Of a stretch of 64,000 nucleotides of DNA, positions 27,476 to 37,154 are shown piece after piece (the first letter of the stretch is position 1; every line of letters starts with the position of its first letter). This DNA is from Clostridium cylindrosporum DSM 605 (lineage in GTDB: Bacteria > Bacillota > Clostridia > Clostridiales > Caloramatoraceae), in assembly GCF_001047375.1 (NCBI RefSeq), contig NZ_LFVU01000028.1, forward strand, positions 372,001-436,000. Reading direction: 5' to 3'. Below the pieces are notes generated by a model. It saw only the letters and a list, made by a program, of their open reading frames with translations. It had not been told where the DNA came from and did not search any database. A program made the position numbers and the translations under genes.

Positions 27476-28495
27476 ATGAGAAGACGTAGAAAAACCTCTC
27501 TTATAAAGAAAATACTGTTATCTTCACTAGTTATTATCTTAGTATCTACTTTATCTGCAGGAGCGTATTTTACCTATCAACTAAGTAGACTTAAACAAAG
27601 TCATTTAAGCCTAGATGATATAGGAATAGATTTAAACTCTAAAGATAATGTTGAAAATAAATACAAAGATTACAGCTCAGATATAACAAACATTGCACTT
27701 TTTGGAGTAGACTCAAGACATGTAAAGGAAGGGGATGTTTCTCATTCTGACTCAATGATGATTTTATCTATTGATAAGAAACATAAAAAAATAAAACTTT
27801 CTTCAGTACTTAGAGATAGTAATGTAAAAATTGAAGGTCATGGAGAAACTAAGCTAACACATGCATATGCCTATGGAGGGCCAAAACTTGCTATTAAAAC
27901 ACTTAACCAAAACTTTAATTTAAATATTCAAGATTATATTACAGTTGATTTCTCGGGTTTAACTGAGATAATTAATGAGCTTGGAGGTATTGAGGTAAAT
28001 ATCAAAGAAAATGAAATACCTCAAATAAACAAATATGGAAAAGAAATTGCTCAGATTATGAAAGAAGAATATATACCTGTTGAAAATGAGGGACTTCAAG
28101 TATTAAATGGGCATCAAGCTACAGCCTATGCTAGAATTAGAAAGGTTGGAAATGGTGACTTTGATAGAGCTGAAAGACAAAAAACAGTTTTAATTGAAAT
28201 AGCTAATAAAATTCAGCTTCAAGGTGTAACAAAATATCCTTCTCTAATATCAAAGCTTATACCATATGCTGAAACAAGCCTTTCTACTAAAGAAATTCTT
28301 GGTATGGCAACTGATTGTATAACAAAGGGAATTACTGCTATAGACTGGTATAGATTCCCACTTGATGGTTATTGTGATAAATTAATAAAGAATAACACCT
28401 GGTATCTATGGATAGATATACCTGCAACTACTGAACACATTCATAAATTTATATATGAAGACGTTAAAACTACCCCAGGAGAGCCTAAATTCTAA
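27476..28495 (+). CDS. LytR-CpsA-Psr (LCP) family transferase
   Basis: 339-aa membrane-anchored enzyme of the LCP family, which joins teichoic acids or capsular glycans from polyprenyl carriers to peptidoglycan. One membrane helix (~12-32), then the LCP core: NIALFGVDSRH, SHSDSMMILSID, KIKLSSVLRDSNV (conserved Arg/Asp that bind pyrophosphate-lipid), HAYAYGGPKLAIKTLN, VDFSGLTEIINELGGIEVNI, LNGHQATAYARIRKVGNGDFDRAERQ. Shine-Dalgarno AAAGGATG. Pairs with the upstream deacetylase in wall modification; a terminator follows. Confidence 0.94.
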   Translation: MRRRRKTSLIKKILLSSLVIILVSTLSAGAYFTYQLSRLKQSHLSLDDIGIDLNSKDNVENKYKDYSSDITNIALFGVDSRHVKEGDVSHSDSMMILSIDKKHKKIKLSSVLRDSNVKIEGHGETKLTHAYAYGGPKLAIKTLNQNFNLNIQDYITVDFSGLTEIINELGGIEVNIKENEIPQINKYGKEIAQIMKEEYIPVENEGLQVLNGHQATAYARIRKVGNGDFDRAERQKTVLIEIANKIQLQGVTKYPSLISKLIPYAETSLSTKEILGMATDCITKGITAIDWYRFPLDGYCDKLIKNNTWYLWIDIPATTEHIHKFIYEDVKTTPGEPKF

Positions 28496-28505
28496 TTTGT
28501 AATAA

Positions 28506-28541
28506 CTTCCCTAGCTACCTTTAGCTGGGGAATATTTTTTA
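28506..28541 (+). terminator. Terminator after the LCP gene
   Basis: Hairpin TTCCCTAGCTA / TAGCTGGGGAA with ATTTTTT after it, 11 bp past the LCP stop. The two-component genes beyond may have their own start or depend on read-through. Confidence 0.75.
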
Positions 28542-28562
28542 ATAACTTTGCGAGGTGATTAT

Positions 28563-29261
28563 ATGAGTAAAAAAATTAAAGCTTTAATAGTTGAAGATGA
28601 ACTTTCAATTAGAAAATTCATTGCTATAAATCTTTCAAGAAATGAATTTGAGGTTGAGGAAGCCGAATGTGGTGAACAGGCGCTTGAAAAAGTAGAAACC
28701 TTTAAACCATTAGTTGTTGTACTTGACGTTATGATGCCTGGAATTGATGGATTTGAAGTATGTAAAAGAATTCGTGATAAAAATAAAGATATCATAATCA
28801 TTATGCTTACTGCAAAGGGGCAAGATATGGATAAAATAATGGGGCTTGATATAGGTGCAGATGATTATATGGTAAAACCTTTTAATCCTCTTGAACTTAT
28901 GGCTAGGATTAGAGCCATAGTTAGAAGATCTAAGGGTATACTTGAAAATGATAACTTAACAATAAAATATGCTGATCTTTTAATAGATCTTAAGTCTCAA
29001 AGGTTTTTTAAAAATTCAACACAACTAGATCTTACTCCAACAGAATTTTCACTTATTAAATTATTCCTAAAAAATCCGGGAAAGGCATTTAATAGAGATG
29101 AAATTCTAAATAAAATTTGGGGAGAAGACTATTTTGGTGATACTAAAACTGTAGATGTCCATATAAGAAGATTACGAGAAAAAATTGAAGATATCCCTTC
29201 TACTCCTAAATATATAGAGACTGTTTGGGGGGTAGGTTATAGGTTAAAAGAGGAGATTTAA
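28563..29261 (+). CDS. OmpR/PhoB-family response regulator
   Basis: 232-aa regulator. Receiver domain ~1-120 with phosphorylation site Asp55 (VVVLDVMMPGIDG), acidic pair Glu11-Asp12, and conserved Lys105 (MVKPFNP). Winged-helix DNA-binding domain ~135-230 (LTPTEFSLIKLFLKNPG, VDVHIRRLREKIE, IETVWGVGYRLK). I chose the ATG at 28563, 7 nt after AGGTGA, over an upstream in-frame start at 28548. Stop is 3 bp from the cognate kinase start. Confidence 0.95.
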   Translation: MSKKIKALIVEDELSIRKFIAINLSRNEFEVEEAECGEQALEKVETFKPLVVVLDVMMPGIDGFEVCKRIRDKNKDIIIIMLTAKGQDMDKIMGLDIGADDYMVKPFNPLELMARIRAIVRRSKGILENDNLTIKYADLLIDLKSQRFFKNSTQLDLTPTEFSLIKLFLKNPGKAFNRDEILNKIWGEDYFGDTKTVDVHIRRLREKIEDIPSTPKYIETVWGVGYRLKEEI

Positions 29262-29264
29262 TTC

Positions 29265-30656
29265 ATGAAAAAAAGTATTAAAAGAAGACTCCTTACTAAC
29301 TTTGTACTTATTATAATTTCTATGGTAGTTATATTAGAACTTTTGTTTATTAACACTGTAAAAGGAAATTACTACAAGAACTTAGAACAAAATATGTTAA
29401 ACCAAATAAAAATATCATCCGACTTATACCTGAAGTATTTTTCAGATTCCTCATTATATGAAAACGTACTTAATAATGTGGATACCTACTGGAAGCAAAC
29501 AACAGCACAGGTTCAAATTATTGACCTAAATGGACGTGTGATTATGGATTCTATCGGTTCTTCACCTAAAAATATTAGGGATTATAGTGACGTAGCATTG
29601 GCACTTAAAGGAGAAACAGGTACATTAATTGGCAAAAGTGATAATTATTCCGAGGAGGTTATGTCAGTATCATATCCCCTTAACTCGTCACACGAACAAG
29701 TTGGTGTGATAAGATTCGTAACTTCCCTTAAGGAAATAAATAATGATATTAGAAATATTACATTCATTTTTATTTCTATCGGTGGACTCGCTATATTACT
29801 TGGAATAGCAGTTATATTCATACTTACCAAAACAATTACTGGACCACTAAATGAAGTTACTAAGGTTGCTGCAATAATGGCAAGCGGTAATTTTAAGGTT
29901 AAAAGCAAAAAGTTCTACGAAGATGAAATAGGAAAACTTTCAGATACCCTTAATTATTTGTCAGAGGAAATCCTTACTAAAGAAGAGCTTAAAAATGATT
30001 TTATATCCTCTGTTTCACACGAACTTCGAACACCGCTAACTTCTATTAAGGGATGGGCTATAACTCTCAAAGAGTTTAATAATGACAAGGATATGTTAAT
30101 TGATGGACTAGATATAATAGAAAAAGAAAGTGATAGATTAACAGGAATGGTTGAAGAATTATTAGATTTTTCAAAGTTTGTCTCTGGAAAAATCACACTT
30201 CATAATAGAAAAGTTAATATTGAAAACCTAATAGAGCATATAAAGAAGCAGTATATTCCAAGGGCAAATAGAGAAAATATAAAATTCACAGTAGAGTATA
30301 ATGATATTCCAAATATAGTATGTGATGATAATAGATTAAAACAGGTTTTTATTAATTTACTTGATAATGCCTTTAAGTTTACGCCAAATGGTGGAGAAGT
30401 AAAATTCTTAGCAAATATTGAGAATAATAATATTATCTTCAAAGTACTCGATACTGGATGCGGTATTTCACCTGAAGACTTACCAAAAGTTAAGGAAAAG
30501 TTTTTCAAAGGTAAAAATAGTAACTCTAAAAATGGAATTGGTCTTTCAATTTGTGATGAGATAATTTCTATGATGAATGGAAGTTTTATCATAGAAAGTA
30601 AGTTAAGCGAAGGTACTACTGTTATTGTTTCCATTCCTATTACAGAGGAGCGTTAA
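29265..30656 (+). CDS. HAMP-containing sensor histidine kinase
   Basis: 463-aa partner of the preceding response regulator. TM1 ~10-31, extracellular sensing region ~32-163, TM2 ~164-188, HAMP ~189-242, HisKA with His252 (SVSHELRTPLTS), HATPase with LINLLDNAFKFTPNGGE-type N box, DTGCGISPEDL and NGIGLSICDE. The same architecture is seen in PhoR/YycG/ResE-type kinases. Shine-Dalgarno GAGGAG overlaps the regulator's last codons, so the pair is translationally coupled. Signal not predictable; neighbours point to envelope status. Confidence 0.94.
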   Translation: MKKSIKRRLLTNFVLIIISMVVILELLFINTVKGNYYKNLEQNMLNQIKISSDLYLKYFSDSSLYENVLNNVDTYWKQTTAQVQIIDLNGRVIMDSIGSSPKNIRDYSDVALALKGETGTLIGKSDNYSEEVMSVSYPLNSSHEQVGVIRFVTSLKEINNDIRNITFIFISIGGLAILLGIAVIFILTKTITGPLNEVTKVAAIMASGNFKVKSKKFYEDEIGKLSDTLNYLSEEILTKEELKNDFISSVSHELRTPLTSIKGWAITLKEFNNDKDMLIDGLDIIEKESDRLTGMVEELLDFSKFVSGKITLHNRKVNIENLIEHIKKQYIPRANRENIKFTVEYNDIPNIVCDDNRLKQVFINLLDNAFKFTPNGGEVKFLANIENNNIIFKVLDTGCGISPEDLPKVKEKFFKGKNSNSKNGIGLSICDEIISMMNGSFIIESKLSEGTTVIVSIPITEER

Positions 30657-30658
30657 TT

Positions 30659-32188
30659 ATGAAAAAGATACTTACACTTACTCTATTGATGATTTTTTTA
30701 ACCTCTTGTTCATTTTCATCTCCATCTGGCTATGGTCAAAAAATAACTCCTCCAGCAAATGTAGAGTCTCCTATGTTTGGTGAATGGATTGTGAAAAAAA
30801 CACTTACACAAAAGGATAAAAAAGTAGATAATGATGTTTATTCAGAACTACTTACTAAGGGTTTTAAAATCACAAAGGACTATTTTATTATTGACAACTA
30901 TTATTGGAATGATCTTAGTTTAAAAACAAAGCTAGTTAGTTCTAATGATTATTTAAATTCTGTAGGTGCCAAACTTCCACAAATAATTTCAGGCTTAAAA
31001 AATGAGCTTGAGGTTTTTAGTATAACATCTAAATCTAAATTATTATGTGAATTAACGCTGTTAACAAAAAATACAGGGCTTTTAGATATATATGGTAGTA
31101 TATATGAAGTTTCTAAAAAATCTTCATATAATAATGTAAATATTTCATCTTTAAAGCCTGCATCTACTATTTCTTTTTATCAAAAATCTATGACTAACTC
31201 TAAAACTGGAGTTTTAATCGGACTTAAAACCCCTGATAATGATGATAATGCTAATAATTCATTTAAGTACAGAACCCTTTGGATTTCAAAATCAAATGAT
31301 CAATTAAACCCTATTCTTGAAATAGATACTATGATATTTCCAAGAAAAAACGGGTTTTGGACATTATCTGAAGATATAATATCTAAAAATAATATTCGAG
31401 AAAATATATTCGTTCCTAAGGATTTATCTCAGACTAAACCAGCTCCTGTAAACAAAAAACCCTTAATAACAGAACAGACTCTTCATGGATATAGTAATGG
31501 AAATATATTAAAAGAAGTTACTTATATATGTAATGATTATATATCTGTAAAGATAACTGGAAATGCTATGAAAAATGGTGTAAATGAACCTATTAACAAG
31601 CTACACATGTATCCGATTTCTAGCCTTCCATATGAGAATTCTATGTCTATTGAAGATATTTTTAGAGGTTCCTCGGTTGATTTTATACGTGGTGAATTTT
31701 TCTCAGCATTAAAGACCATAAATGGATCAAACATCTCATTTATAAATGCTGATGAACAAAGTCAAAACATCGGTATAACTAGACGAGACTCTCACTGGTT
31801 ATTTACAGGAAGAATTGGTTATTTCATTAATAATAAATTCAGAACACTAGATTATAACTTAAGTGTAATACCTCCCTCAAATATAGTTTTTTATGATAAT
31901 TTATACGCACCGCTTCATGAAGTCAAAGAGTCTATCCCTTATGCTAAAGATGCTTTTTCTTCACCTGATAATAGTATGGCATTAATCCAAACTGAAAATT
32001 ACTTATATGTATATAGCATTAAAGAAACTCCTTTTGCTACTATGGAAATAGCTAAGACTCCTTTAGCAAAAATAAAACTTAAAGATGGTGAAAGTGTTAT
32101 TATGTCCGAATGGGCTGGAGGGGAATATGTTAACTCATGGAACAACTTTATGAAATCCTATAATCCATCAAAAACATTAAAGAAATAG
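30659..32188 (+). CDS. Lipoprotein of unknown function in the two-component operon
   Basis: 509-aa exported lipoprotein (lipobox LTSC, Cys17). The mature part is mostly beta-type; it begins ANVESPMFGEWIVKKTL, a phrase that resembles many clostridial surface lipoproteins, and ends around EWAGGEYVNSWNNFMKSY. No enzyme motif recognised. It starts 2 bp after the kinase stop (GAGGAG Shine-Dalgarno inside the kinase gene), so it is made together with the two-component system and may be its accessory sensor or main target. That role is inference. Confidence 0.75.
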   Translation: MKKILTLTLLMIFLTSCSFSSPSGYGQKITPPANVESPMFGEWIVKKTLTQKDKKVDNDVYSELLTKGFKITKDYFIIDNYYWNDLSLKTKLVSSNDYLNSVGAKLPQIISGLKNELEVFSITSKSKLLCELTLLTKNTGLLDIYGSIYEVSKKSSYNNVNISSLKPASTISFYQKSMTNSKTGVLIGLKTPDNDDNANNSFKYRTLWISKSNDQLNPILEIDTMIFPRKNGFWTLSEDIISKNNIRENIFVPKDLSQTKPAPVNKKPLITEQTLHGYSNGNILKEVTYICNDYISVKITGNAMKNGVNEPINKLHMYPISSLPYENSMSIEDIFRGSSVDFIRGEFFSALKTINGSNISFINADEQSQNIGITRRDSHWLFTGRIGYFINNKFRTLDYNLSVIPPSNIVFYDNLYAPLHEVKESIPYAKDAFSSPDNSMALIQTENYLYVYSIKETPFATMEIAKTPLAKIKLKDGESVIMSEWAGGEYVNSWNNFMKSYNPSKTLKK

Positions 32189-32214
32189 GGCTAAAATTGT
32201 AGCCCTATTCTATT
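32184..32214 (+). terminator. Terminator of the two-component/lipoprotein operon
   Basis: 10-bp stem AATAGGGCTA / TAGCCCTATT overlapping the stop codon, followed by CTATTTTAT. Confidence 0.82.
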
Positions 32215-32259
32215 TTATATATTAATCTTATAAGCATCATTATATTGTATTAGTACAAA

Positions 32260-32298
32260 AAACAGAATAACCCTAGACCGAACCTAGGGTTGTTCTTT
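32260..32298 (-). terminator. Terminator of the small membrane protein gene
   Basis: Stem AGAAYAACCCTAG-type repeat (about 32264-32276 with 32285-32297) with TTTTTTG on the minus strand, ~150 bp after the stop at 32448. Confidence 0.72.
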
Positions 32299-32447
32299 AT
32301 TATCATAAATAATGGTTGGGGAACCAAATATTATTGATAATAAAAATTAATTCAATTACTTTAGGATTACTAGTTTTATAATTACCATATTATTATATCA
32401 CATTTCTACAATTTTTCAACAATATACAACATTTTTTTCAATAAATT

Positions 32448-32864
32448 TTATTTTATGTTTATACTTATTTTTAGGATTTTGTATCCTTGGATTAGATAAA
32501 TTAAAACCTCACAAAGTATAATTACATTAAATGCTAGATTTGCTATAGCTATAATCAATACTAATGAGTATGGATATGCAAATATCTCAAGTAACATAAA
32601 AGAAATAAAAACTACTAATACCTCTATTACTGACATAATTATTCTTTTTTCGGCAATAGGAATATAATTCGATATGAAATAGAATCCAAATCCAGTTAGT
32701 AAAAATACAAATATTATAGGAAATATCATTCTTAAAGAAATGCTTTCATGCCAAGGGATAACTGTGAAAATGGAGCTATATATAAAAATGCAACAAATAA
32801 TCCCTAAAATATCTAATAAACTTATTCCTACAAATAACATTTTCCTAGTTAAATTCGAGTTCAT
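32448..32864 (-). CDS. Small integral membrane protein, unknown function
   Basis: 138 aa with about four membrane segments (residues ~9-32, 44-66, 77-97, 102-126) and short polar ends. Shine-Dalgarno AAGGAG at good distance from the ATG. No family recognised. Monocistronic: a terminator lies downstream, and an upstream gap separates it from the aminopeptidase gene. Confidence 0.6.
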   Translation of the reverse strand: MNSNLTRKMLFVGISLLDILGIICCIFIYSSIFTVIPWHESISLRMIFPIIFVFLLTGFGFYFISNYIPIAEKRIIMSVIEVLVVFISFMLLEIFAYPYSLVLIIAIANLAFNVIILCEVLIYLIQGYKILKISINIK

Positions 32865-32951
32865 ATTCTACTCCTTAAATTACTATATTACATAATATGC
32901 CTAAACCTGAGATTACTTTACTTAATTTATCATTTTAATCTTGATTAAAAA

Positions 32952-34247
32952 TTATATGCTATAAAAATATGAAAAGCTTTTTAGTACATATTCATGATCA
33001 TCTACTCCTGCAAGCTCCCTTATTGAATGCATAGCAAGAACTGGAGATCCCATATCTACTGTATTTATTTCTAATTGTGTAGATGAAATAGGTCCAAGTG
33101 TTGATCCACCTCTTTCATCTGACCTATTACAGAATTTTTGAAATGGAACCCTTGCACCTTTACAAATTTCTTCATAAACCGCACTAGAAAAACTATCTGT
33201 AGTATAACTTCCACTAGAAGACACTTTAATAACAGGCCCTTTATTAATAATAGGTCTTAATATTGGATCATGTTTTTCACTTCTGTTTGGATGAACTGCA
33301 TGTGCAAGGTCTGCTGATATCATGAAAGAATGTGAAATACTTCTTAGAAAATCCTCCCTTGTTTTATTTAAAGATAGGGCTATTCTCTCTAGTGTATTAG
33401 ATAGAAGCTTTGAATCTCCACCTTGCTTAGTTGCACTACCTATTTCTTCATTATCAAAACATACAAATACCTTAGTTGCACTACAAATACTAGAATTTAT
33501 AATTGCTTCTAATGATGCATGTGCCATAGCTAAATCATCAAGTCTTGATGCTGATATAAATTCGTTGTTCATTCCTATTATGGAGCCTTTTTCTACAGCA
33601 TATAAAAATAATTCAAAGTCTAAAATTTCATCATTTTTAACACCTAGTATGCTACTTATCTCATTTATTATATAATCATTATTATTTAAACTATCTTCAA
33701 TAATTCCTAAAAGAGGCAAGGTATCTATTTGTTTATTAAGTTCAATTCCTGAGTTTACGTTTTTATTTAAATGAATTGCTAAGTTCGGAATTATAAGTAT
33801 TGGTTTTTTTAGGTCTACTACTTTATTTTTAGGCTTTAAAGGATTACCTGATTTTAGGGTTACTCTTCCTGCTAGGGATAAGGGTCTGTCTAACCATGTA
33901 TTTAAAATTGGTCCACCATAACTTTCCGTATTAAGCTTAAGATATCCATTTGATTTTATATAAGGACTTGGCTTAACCTTAAATCCTGGTGAGTCTGTAT
34001 GAGATGAAATTATCTTAAATCCATGCTCCTCTATCTCACCTTCACCAACTACAAATGCAATAATAGCTGAATCATTTTTCTCAACAAAATATTTTCCACC
34101 CTTTGATAACTTCCATGATTCCTCATAGGAAAGAGGAGTAAATCCTTCCTTTGTTAGCCTTTCTTTAATATTTTCTACTGCCTGAAAAGCTGAAGGGCTC
34201 CTATCAATAAAATCTATTAGATCCTTTGCTAAATCATACTTGTTCAT
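32952..34247 (-). CDS. M18 family aminopeptidase
   Basis: 431-aa cytoplasmic zinc aminopeptidase of the M18 family (aspartyl aminopeptidase-like; the ApeA/ApeB group in Firmicutes). Metal and catalytic motifs: IISSHTDSPGFKVKPSP (His ligand), ISASRLDDLAMAHASLEA (Asp ligand), CFDNEEIGSATKQGG (Glu ligands/base), and MISADLAHAVHPN. It releases N-terminal amino acids from peptides. Shine-Dalgarno AAAGGAG. Ends at 32952 without an obvious terminator. Confidence 0.94.
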   Translation of the reverse strand: MNKYDLAKDLIDFIDRSPSAFQAVENIKERLTKEGFTPLSYEESWKLSKGGKYFVEKNDSAIIAFVVGEGEIEEHGFKIISSHTDSPGFKVKPSPYIKSNGYLKLNTESYGGPILNTWLDRPLSLAGRVTLKSGNPLKPKNKVVDLKKPILIIPNLAIHLNKNVNSGIELNKQIDTLPLLGIIEDSLNNNDYIINEISSILGVKNDEILDFELFLYAVEKGSIIGMNNEFISASRLDDLAMAHASLEAIINSSICSATKVFVCFDNEEIGSATKQGGDSKLLSNTLERIALSLNKTREDFLRSISHSFMISADLAHAVHPNRSEKHDPILRPIINKGPVIKVSSSGSYTTDSFSSAVYEEICKGARVPFQKFCNRSDERGGSTLGPISSTQLEINTVDMGSPVLAMHSIRELAGVDDHEYVLKSFSYFYSI

Positions 34248-34260
34248 ATAAACATCTCCT

Positions 34261-34773
34261 TTAAATATCTATAAATTCTACTTTACCATCAGTGTATATA
34301 ACAGCACTCCCTGGCTTTGAATCCTTAGGCAAAGATGCACTTGATGGGTTTATATAATGCACGCCATCTATTATCTCATTTTCTCTTATGTGAGTATGAC
34401 CTCTTATAATTACATTTGCTTTATAATATTTAGCTAAGTCGATAAGTTCTTCCTTAGACTTTTTATCACCATGATTTACAATAAACCTTATACCATTAAC
34501 TTCATAAAATACATACTCTAAAATAGGAAGTCCTATAATAGTAGAATCTACATCACTATCACAATTTCCCTTAGCAATAAGAATAGGTATATCACTTATC
34601 TTTATAAGCTCTGAAAGCTTTGATGGATTATACCCATCGAGAATTGGATTTCTAGGTCCATGATACAGCACATCTCCTGCACATAGAATCATGCTACATC
34701 CTTTAAATTTTTCCATAGCCTTCTCAAATATATGTGGATATCCATGAATATCGCTAATAATTCCTATCTTCAT
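34261..34773 (-). CDS. YfcE/MJ0936-type phosphodiesterase
   Basis: 170-aa metallophosphoesterase of the YfcE family. All metal-binding motifs are present: ISDIHGYPHI, LCAGDVLYHG, IAKGNCDSD, VNHGDKKS and IRGHTHIREN. Family members hydrolyse phosphodiesters in vitro (often with Mn); physiological substrate unknown. Shine-Dalgarno AAGGAGGGG. It precedes the M18 aminopeptidase by 13 bp, so the two form an operon. Confidence 0.93.
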   Translation of the reverse strand: MKIGIISDIHGYPHIFEKAMEKFKGCSMILCAGDVLYHGPRNPILDGYNPSKLSELIKISDIPILIAKGNCDSDVDSTIIGLPILEYVFYEVNGIRFIVNHGDKKSKEELIDLAKYYKANVIIRGHTHIRENEIIDGVHYINPSSASLPKDSKPGSAVIYTDGKVEFIDI

Positions 34774-34867
34774 TCCTAACCCCTCCTTTTACAATAGTAT
34801 AAATCAAAAACCCCTTCCATTATACCCTTATAATGCCACATTATATTTTATAAACAATAATTAATAA

Positions 34868-34906
34868 TAAAAAGTGCCATGGACAATTTATCTTGTCAAT
34901 GGCACA
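34868..34906 (-). terminator. Terminator of metA
   Basis: 13-bp stem with one mismatch, GTGCCATTGACAA / TTGTCCATGGCAC (34874-34886 with 34893-34905), followed by TTTTTATTATT on the minus strand. Confidence 0.85.
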
Positions 34907-34935
34907 AAATTATCAAGCTATATAAATATTTATAA

Positions 34936-35853
34936 TTATATATCAAATACATAGTCAAATGGCGTTTCTTGATATACAAAATAATTTAGCCAATTAGTAA
35001 ATAATAAAGTAGCATGGGATTTCCATCTAACAATTGGCTCTTCATTTGGATCATCGTTTCTAAAGTAATTTTTAGGAAGCTTTATATCCATTCCCTTTGC
35101 AACGTCCCTATCATACTCAATTTTTAGTGAGCATGGATCATATTCAGCATGACCTGAAACAAATATTTGCTTTCCATCTCTTGATGCAACTATATATACA
35201 CCTGAATCAGGGGATTCTGAAAGAATCTCAAGCTGTGGAATTTTATCTATATCCTCTCTTCTAACCTCTGTATGTCTTGAATGAGGTACGTAGAATATAT
35301 CATCAAATCCTCTAACTAACTTACTATTGTTATTTAAAACATTATGCTCAAATACCCCAAAACATTTTTCATCTAGATTATATTTTGGTACACCATAGTG
35401 ATAATATAGCCCTGCTTGTGATCCCCAACATATATGGAATGTTGAAAACACATTTATCTTCGTATAATCCATTATCTTTTTTAACTCTTCCCAATATGTT
35501 ACATCTTCAAAATCAAGTGTCTCAACAGGTGCACCTGTAATAATCATTCCATCAAATCTTTCATTCTTTATATCATCGAAGGTCTTATAAAAACTAAATA
35601 AATGTTCCTTAGATGTATTTTTTGATTCATGGCTTGCCATATGAAGTAGAGTTATTTCGGTTTGTATTGGTATATTACTTAATAACCTCAAAAGTTGTAT
35701 TTCTGTTTGAATCTTTTTAGGCATTAGATTAAGTATTGCTATTTTAATAGGTCGTATATCTTGAGTATGTGCTCTTCCCTCACACATAACAAATATATTT
35801 TCGTTTTCTAATACTTCCTTTGCAGGTAAATTCTTAGGTATAATAATTGGCAT
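34936..35853 (-). CDS. metA: Homoserine O-acetyltransferase, MetA fold
   Basis: 305-aa enzyme activating homoserine for methionine synthesis. It belongs to the MetA (homoserine transsuccinylase) fold: nucleophile Cys142 in [39 protein letters not shown] (catalytic His) and HAEYDP. Residue 111 in GAPVE is glutamate. In characterised members of this fold, Glu at that position goes with acetyl-CoA use and Gly with succinyl-CoA use, so I call it an acetyltransferase; that is inference from one residue. Start ATG behind AAGGGGGG. A SAM-I riboswitch lies upstream, tying expression to methionine/SAM level. Confidence 0.93.
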   Translation of the reverse strand: MPIIIPKNLPAKEVLENENIFVMCEGRAHTQDIRPIKIAILNLMPKKIQTEIQLLRLLSNIPIQTEITLLHMASHESKNTSKEHLFSFYKTFDDIKNERFDGMIITGAPVETLDFEDVTYWEELKKIMDYTKINVFSTFHICWGSQAGLYYHYGVPKYNLDEKCFGVFEHNVLNNNSKLVRGFDDIFYVPHSRHTEVRREDIDKIPQLEILSESPDSGVYIVASRDGKQIFVSGHAEYDPCSLKIEYDRDVAKGMDIKLPKNYFRNDDPNEEPIVRWKSHATLLFTNWLNYFVYQETPFDYVFDI

Positions 35854-36045
35854 TTTCAGTCCCCCCTTATATAGTACTTAATGCCTCATTAAAGTCATTA
35901 GTAATAAACTGCATATCTTCTATGCTAGCAGATATTTTTGTATGGTTAGTTAATACCTACGATTATAATTCATCTTTTATAAATAATTTAAACTTGCCAT
36001 TTTGCCTACAAAAACCCATATATAAAACCTATAACCCCTTTAACA

Positions 36046-36080
36046 TAAAAAAGCCGCTTCCTTTGAAATAAGAAGCGACT
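36046..36080 (-). terminator. Intrinsic terminator of the SAM riboswitch
   Basis: On the minus strand AGTCGCTTC pairs with GAAGCGGCTT (36072-36080 with 36051-36060), then TTTTTATG. This is the expression platform between the aptamer and metA. Confidence 0.85.
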
Positions 36081-36092
36081 AAGTTGCATCGT

Positions 36093-36196
36093 TATCTTAT
36101 CTCCCAGGGAACACCTGCTGGATTTAGCACATTACTAGAATTAACTAGCTGTTGCCGGGTTTCATAGGGCCAGTCCCTCCACCGCTCTTGATAAGA
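36093..36196 (-). promoter_or_regulatory. SAM-I (S-box) riboswitch controlling metA
   Basis: Minus-strand leader with the conserved S-box blocks: CTTATCAAGAG (P1 5' arm, K-turn side), GGTGGAGGGACTGGCCC, TGAAACCCGGCAAC, then GGTGTTCCCTGGGAGATAAG, closing P1 (CTTATC with GATAAG). When SAM binds, the aptamer stabilises P1 and lets the terminator form, shutting off metA. Sequence match to the family is unmistakable. Confidence 0.96.
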
Positions 36197-36226
36197 ATTA
36201 ATATAATTTTATTGTTTGCTAGAAAG

Positions 36227-36256
36227 ATGATACACCAAAGGTTATATCATTGTCAA
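36227..36256 (-). promoter_or_regulatory. Promoter of the SAM riboswitch-metA transcript
   Basis: On the minus strand TTGACA (36251-36256), 18-bp spacer, TATCAT (36227-36232). It begins only ~8 bp past the lipA stop codon, so lipA transcripts may read into the riboswitch; I see no separate lipA terminator. Confidence 0.72.
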
Positions 36257-36263
36257 TATGTTT

Positions 36264-37136
36264 TTATTCTTCTTCACCACTAAAAGGCATATCAGCTTTG
36301 TAAGAACTTCTAACAAGTGGTCCTGACATTACAAACTTAATACCAGCTTCCTTAGCCTTATCTCTATATTCATCAAAAACTGTTGGGTGAACATATTCAA
36401 TAACAGGATGATGCTTAAGTGATGGTCTTAGGTATTGTCCTACTGTTAATATATCACAGCCTTGGCTAACTAAATCACCAAATAATTCAAAAACTTGTTC
36501 CTTAGTTTCTCCAAGTCCTACCATTATACCTGACTTTGTAAGTATTGAACTATCTATTTCCTTAACTCTTTTAAGTAGTTCCATTGAACGCTCATAAATA
36601 GCCATTGGTCTAACATTTTTATATAGTGATTTTACAGTTTCTACATTATGATTTAAAACATCAGGCTTTGCATCAACAATAACCTTTAAAGCATCCCAGT
36701 TCCCTCTAAGGTCTGATATTAAAACTTCTATAGTTACATTTTTATTTAGTTTTCTAATTTCCTTAATACATTCTGCAAAATGTGCAGCTCCACCATCTTT
36801 TAGATCATCTCTTGTTACTGTTGTTATAACAACGTGACGAAGACCTAATTTCTCTACTGCTACTGCAATGTTTTTTGGTTCCTCAGGATTAACTTCTTCA
36901 GTACGTCCCTTTGTTACGTTACAGAAAGTACAATTTCTTGTACATACATTACCAAGAATCATAAACGTAGCTGTTTTTCTATTATAACACTCCATTTTGT
37001 TTGGACAATTTGCTTCCTTACATACTGTGTTTAAAGCAAGACTATCTAGTGCTTTATATACTTCATTAGCTTTTTGATCCCCTTGAACTTTAATTCTAAG
37101 CCATTCTGGCTTTCTTCCTATTTTTACAGTTTCCAA
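36264..37136 (-). CDS. lipA: Lipoyl synthase
   Basis: Radical SAM enzyme that inserts two sulfur atoms into protein-bound octanoyl groups. Both Fe-S sites are visible: [12 protein letters not shown] (auxiliary cluster: Cys39, 44, 50) and the radical SAM motif CTRNCTFC (Cys65, 69, 72), plus the C-terminal RSSYKA serine used by the auxiliary cluster. About 290 aa. The frame opens at GTG 37145, but that codon overlaps the AAGGAG; the in-frame TTG at 37136, 8 nt beyond it, is the more likely start. Follows lplA in the same direction, 18 bp apart. Confidence 0.95.
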   Translation of the reverse strand: METVKIGRKPEWLRIKVQGDQKANEVYKALDSLALNTVCKEANCPNKMECYNRKTATFMILGNVCTRNCTFCNVTKGRTEEVNPEEPKNIAVAVEKLGLRHVVITTVTRDDLKDGGAAHFAECIKEIRKLNKNVTIEVLISDLRGNWDALKVIVDAKPDVLNHNVETVKSLYKNVRPMAIYERSMELLKRVKEIDSSILTKSGIMVGLGETKEQVFELFGDLVSQGCDILTVGQYLRPSLKHHPVIEYVHPTVFDEYRDKAKEAGIKFVMSGPLVRSSYKADMPFSGEEE

Positions 37137-37154
37137 TACACTCACTCCTTAACC

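Noticed and set aside
35847-36071. 74-aa plus-strand open frame upstream of metA
   Set aside because: It covers the leader and terminator of the SAM riboswitch on the opposite strand and has no start signal.
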